DNA of 64,000 bases from Actibacterium naphthalenivorans (lineage in GTDB: Bacteria > Pseudomonadota > Alphaproteobacteria > Rhodobacterales > Rhodobacteraceae): assembly GCF_014196965.1 (NCBI RefSeq), contig NZ_JACIEQ010000001.1:620001-684000 (forward strand), given 5' to 3'. The stretch's first letter is position 1. Each line of letters starts with the position of its first letter. The notes below the pieces were generated by a model. That model had not been told where the DNA came from. It ran no database searches and saw only the letters and a program-made list of their open reading frames with translations. Shown here one piece after another: positions 63,244 to 64,000 of this stretch. The translations under genes and the position numbers were made by a program.

Positions 63244-64000
63244 ATGAAACGCATTTTCCTTGCCTCGGCGGCCTGTCTTGCGGTTGCCGCCTGTTCCGGC
63301 GGCGATGGCACCAACCCGATCACCGGCGGCCCGACCGATGACACCGAGGATCCCACCACGGATCCGACCACCGACCCGACGACCGATCCGGGCACCGGCA
63401 TCGACAGTGACCGCACCGTGCCCCCCGGCACGGCCAGCCCCACCGCCGATCTGGGTATCTATCGCTACGAGCCGCCCACCGACACCGGCGACGGCTATGC
63501 ACAATCGGTCAGCTATGATGCCGCCACCGATACGTTTTCGGTTGATAACCTGGCCTTCGACGGCGCCAACACCTATCAGCGCGACGATATAGTCGGCAGC
63601 CTCGGCCCCTACGCGGTTTATGAGGGTGACGGCGTGTTCAACGATCCGGTCACCGGCGTTCCGATCTCTCAGTTCGAGCACAAGGCGATCTACGGCGTCA
63701 GCACCAATACCGATGCCAACGGGCTGGCCACCACGCAATTCGCCATCGTGCGCACCGGCGCCTATGTAGGCTACGGCTTCGGCGGTTTCGTCTATCAGCG
63801 CGACGGCGGCGTGACCCTGCCCACCACCGGTCAGGCGGCCTATTCCGGCCAATATGCCGCGCTGCGCGACTTCAACGGCAAGGGCGGGCTGGAATATGCC
63901 ACCGGCGACATGACCGCGGCCATCGACTTCAACGATTTCAACGCCGGCGACGCGGTAAAGGGCAAAGTGACCAACCGCCGTGTTTACGATGTGAACGGCA
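63244..64000 (+). CDS. Lipoprotein with Asp-Pro-Thr repeats, beta-rich (partial, runs off the window)
   Basis: 252 codons are visible. The start is a lipoprotein signal (MKRIFLASAACLAVAAC, lipobox LAVAAC|S). A low-complexity linker with repeated DPTT units follows (residues about 35-50). The C-terminal part visible (YSGQYAALRDFNGKGGLEYATGD, AAIDFNDFNAGDAVKGKVTNRRV) resembles the beta-barrel half of transferrin-binding-protein-like solute-binding proteins found in Rhodobacterales. AAAGAG is about 9 bases before the ATG. It should sit on the outer membrane; ligand unknown. The end of the gene is outside the window. Confidence 0.7.
   Translation, partial: MKRIFLASAACLAVAACSGGDGTNPITGGPTDDTEDPTTDPTTDPTTDPGTGIDSDRTVPPGTASPTADLGIYRYEPPTDTGDGYAQSVSYDAATDTFSVDNLAFDGANTYQRDDIVGSLGPYAVYEGDGVFNDPVTGVPISQFEHKAIYGVSTNTDANGLATTQFAIVRTGAYVGYGFGGFVYQRDGGVTLPTTGQAAYSGQYAALRDFNGKGGLEYATGDMTAAIDFNDFNAGDAVKGKVTNRRVYDVNG

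Noticed and set aside
63361-63410. CRISPR-like or microsatellite repeat
   Set aside because: The repeated bases encode in-frame Asp-Pro-Thr units in a lipoprotein linker; there are no spacers.

Overview
The window looks like chromosome from an alphaproteobacterium of the Rhodobacterales (Roseobacter/Paracoccus-like). The DNA is GC-rich and densely packed, and many operons have 1-4 base stop/start overlaps. Supporting traits are a NasS-NasT controlled nitrate operon, a VPLPA-CTERM protein, a CtrA-type box, ThyX instead of ThyA, and a transglutaminase / permuted ATP-grasp cluster. No phage, insertion sequence, plasmid function or CRISPR array was seen. All assignments come from reading motifs and context; no database search was run.

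Layout. 1-1000: tail of a secreted RTX-like protein, a terminator and a YbfF-like hydrolase. 1004-4633 (minus): a small acyl-transfer cluster (SGNH hydrolase, hexapeptide acyltransferase, free-standing ACP, adenylating ligase, SDR reductase). 5118-19605 (minus): a complete assimilatory nitrate system: nasT, nasS, an antitermination leader, nrtA, nrtB, a fused two-domain ABC ATPase, a globin, nirB, nirD, nasA, a TrpD2-like gene and cysG. 19932-24743 (plus): nucleotide-sugar genes (UDP-sugar epimerase, ManC, ManB) and a metallophosphatase. 24755-34852: a catabolic-looking cluster with an ABC importer, cytosine-deaminase-like amidohydrolase, FAD oxidase, two flavodoxin-fold reductases, two Fe(II)/2-oxoglutarate-type oxygenases, a creatininase-family hydrolase and a divergent RidA protein. 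34856-41483 (minus): two transglutaminase-like proteins around a circularly permuted ATP-grasp/alpha-E protein. 41653-43668: phosphatase plus GT81 transferase, probably for glucosylglycerate. 43839-43924: tRNA-Leu(UAA). 44207-51742: rhomboid protease, GFA-fold protein, inositol-phosphatase family enzyme, divergent metR/metF with a MetR box, a DUF2235 hydrolase, an ornithine-decarboxylase-like gene divergent from an Lrp regulator, and a VPLPA-CTERM protein. 51990-57182: valS and thrS. 57388-59922: a bufferin (copper-binding RiPP) operon. 59901-64000: ArsC/Spx-like protein, cold-shock protein, small exported proteins, thyX, and the start of a lipoprotein.

How the parts work together. Nitrate enters through NrtA-NrtB-NrtCD and is reduced to nitrite by NasA and to ammonium by NirBD. 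CysG supplies the siroheme that NirB needs. NasS is expected to sense nitrate or nitrite and release NasT, which would bind two hexaloop hairpins in the leader upstream of nrtA and prevent termination there. The bufferin operon makes a cysteine-rich exported precursor (BufA), its MNIO modifying enzyme (BufB), the partner BufC and a DoxX membrane protein. A strong hairpin between bufA and bufB probably lowers enzyme expression relative to precursor.

The most promising leads are: the 24755-34852 pathway, whose substrate I cannot name; the bufferin operon and its internal attenuator; the NasT leader with an asymmetric NrtCD ATPase; the orphan ACP/ligase/acyltransferase cluster; and a mutually exclusive RNA hairpin pair that may gate translation of a small unknown protein at 60905.
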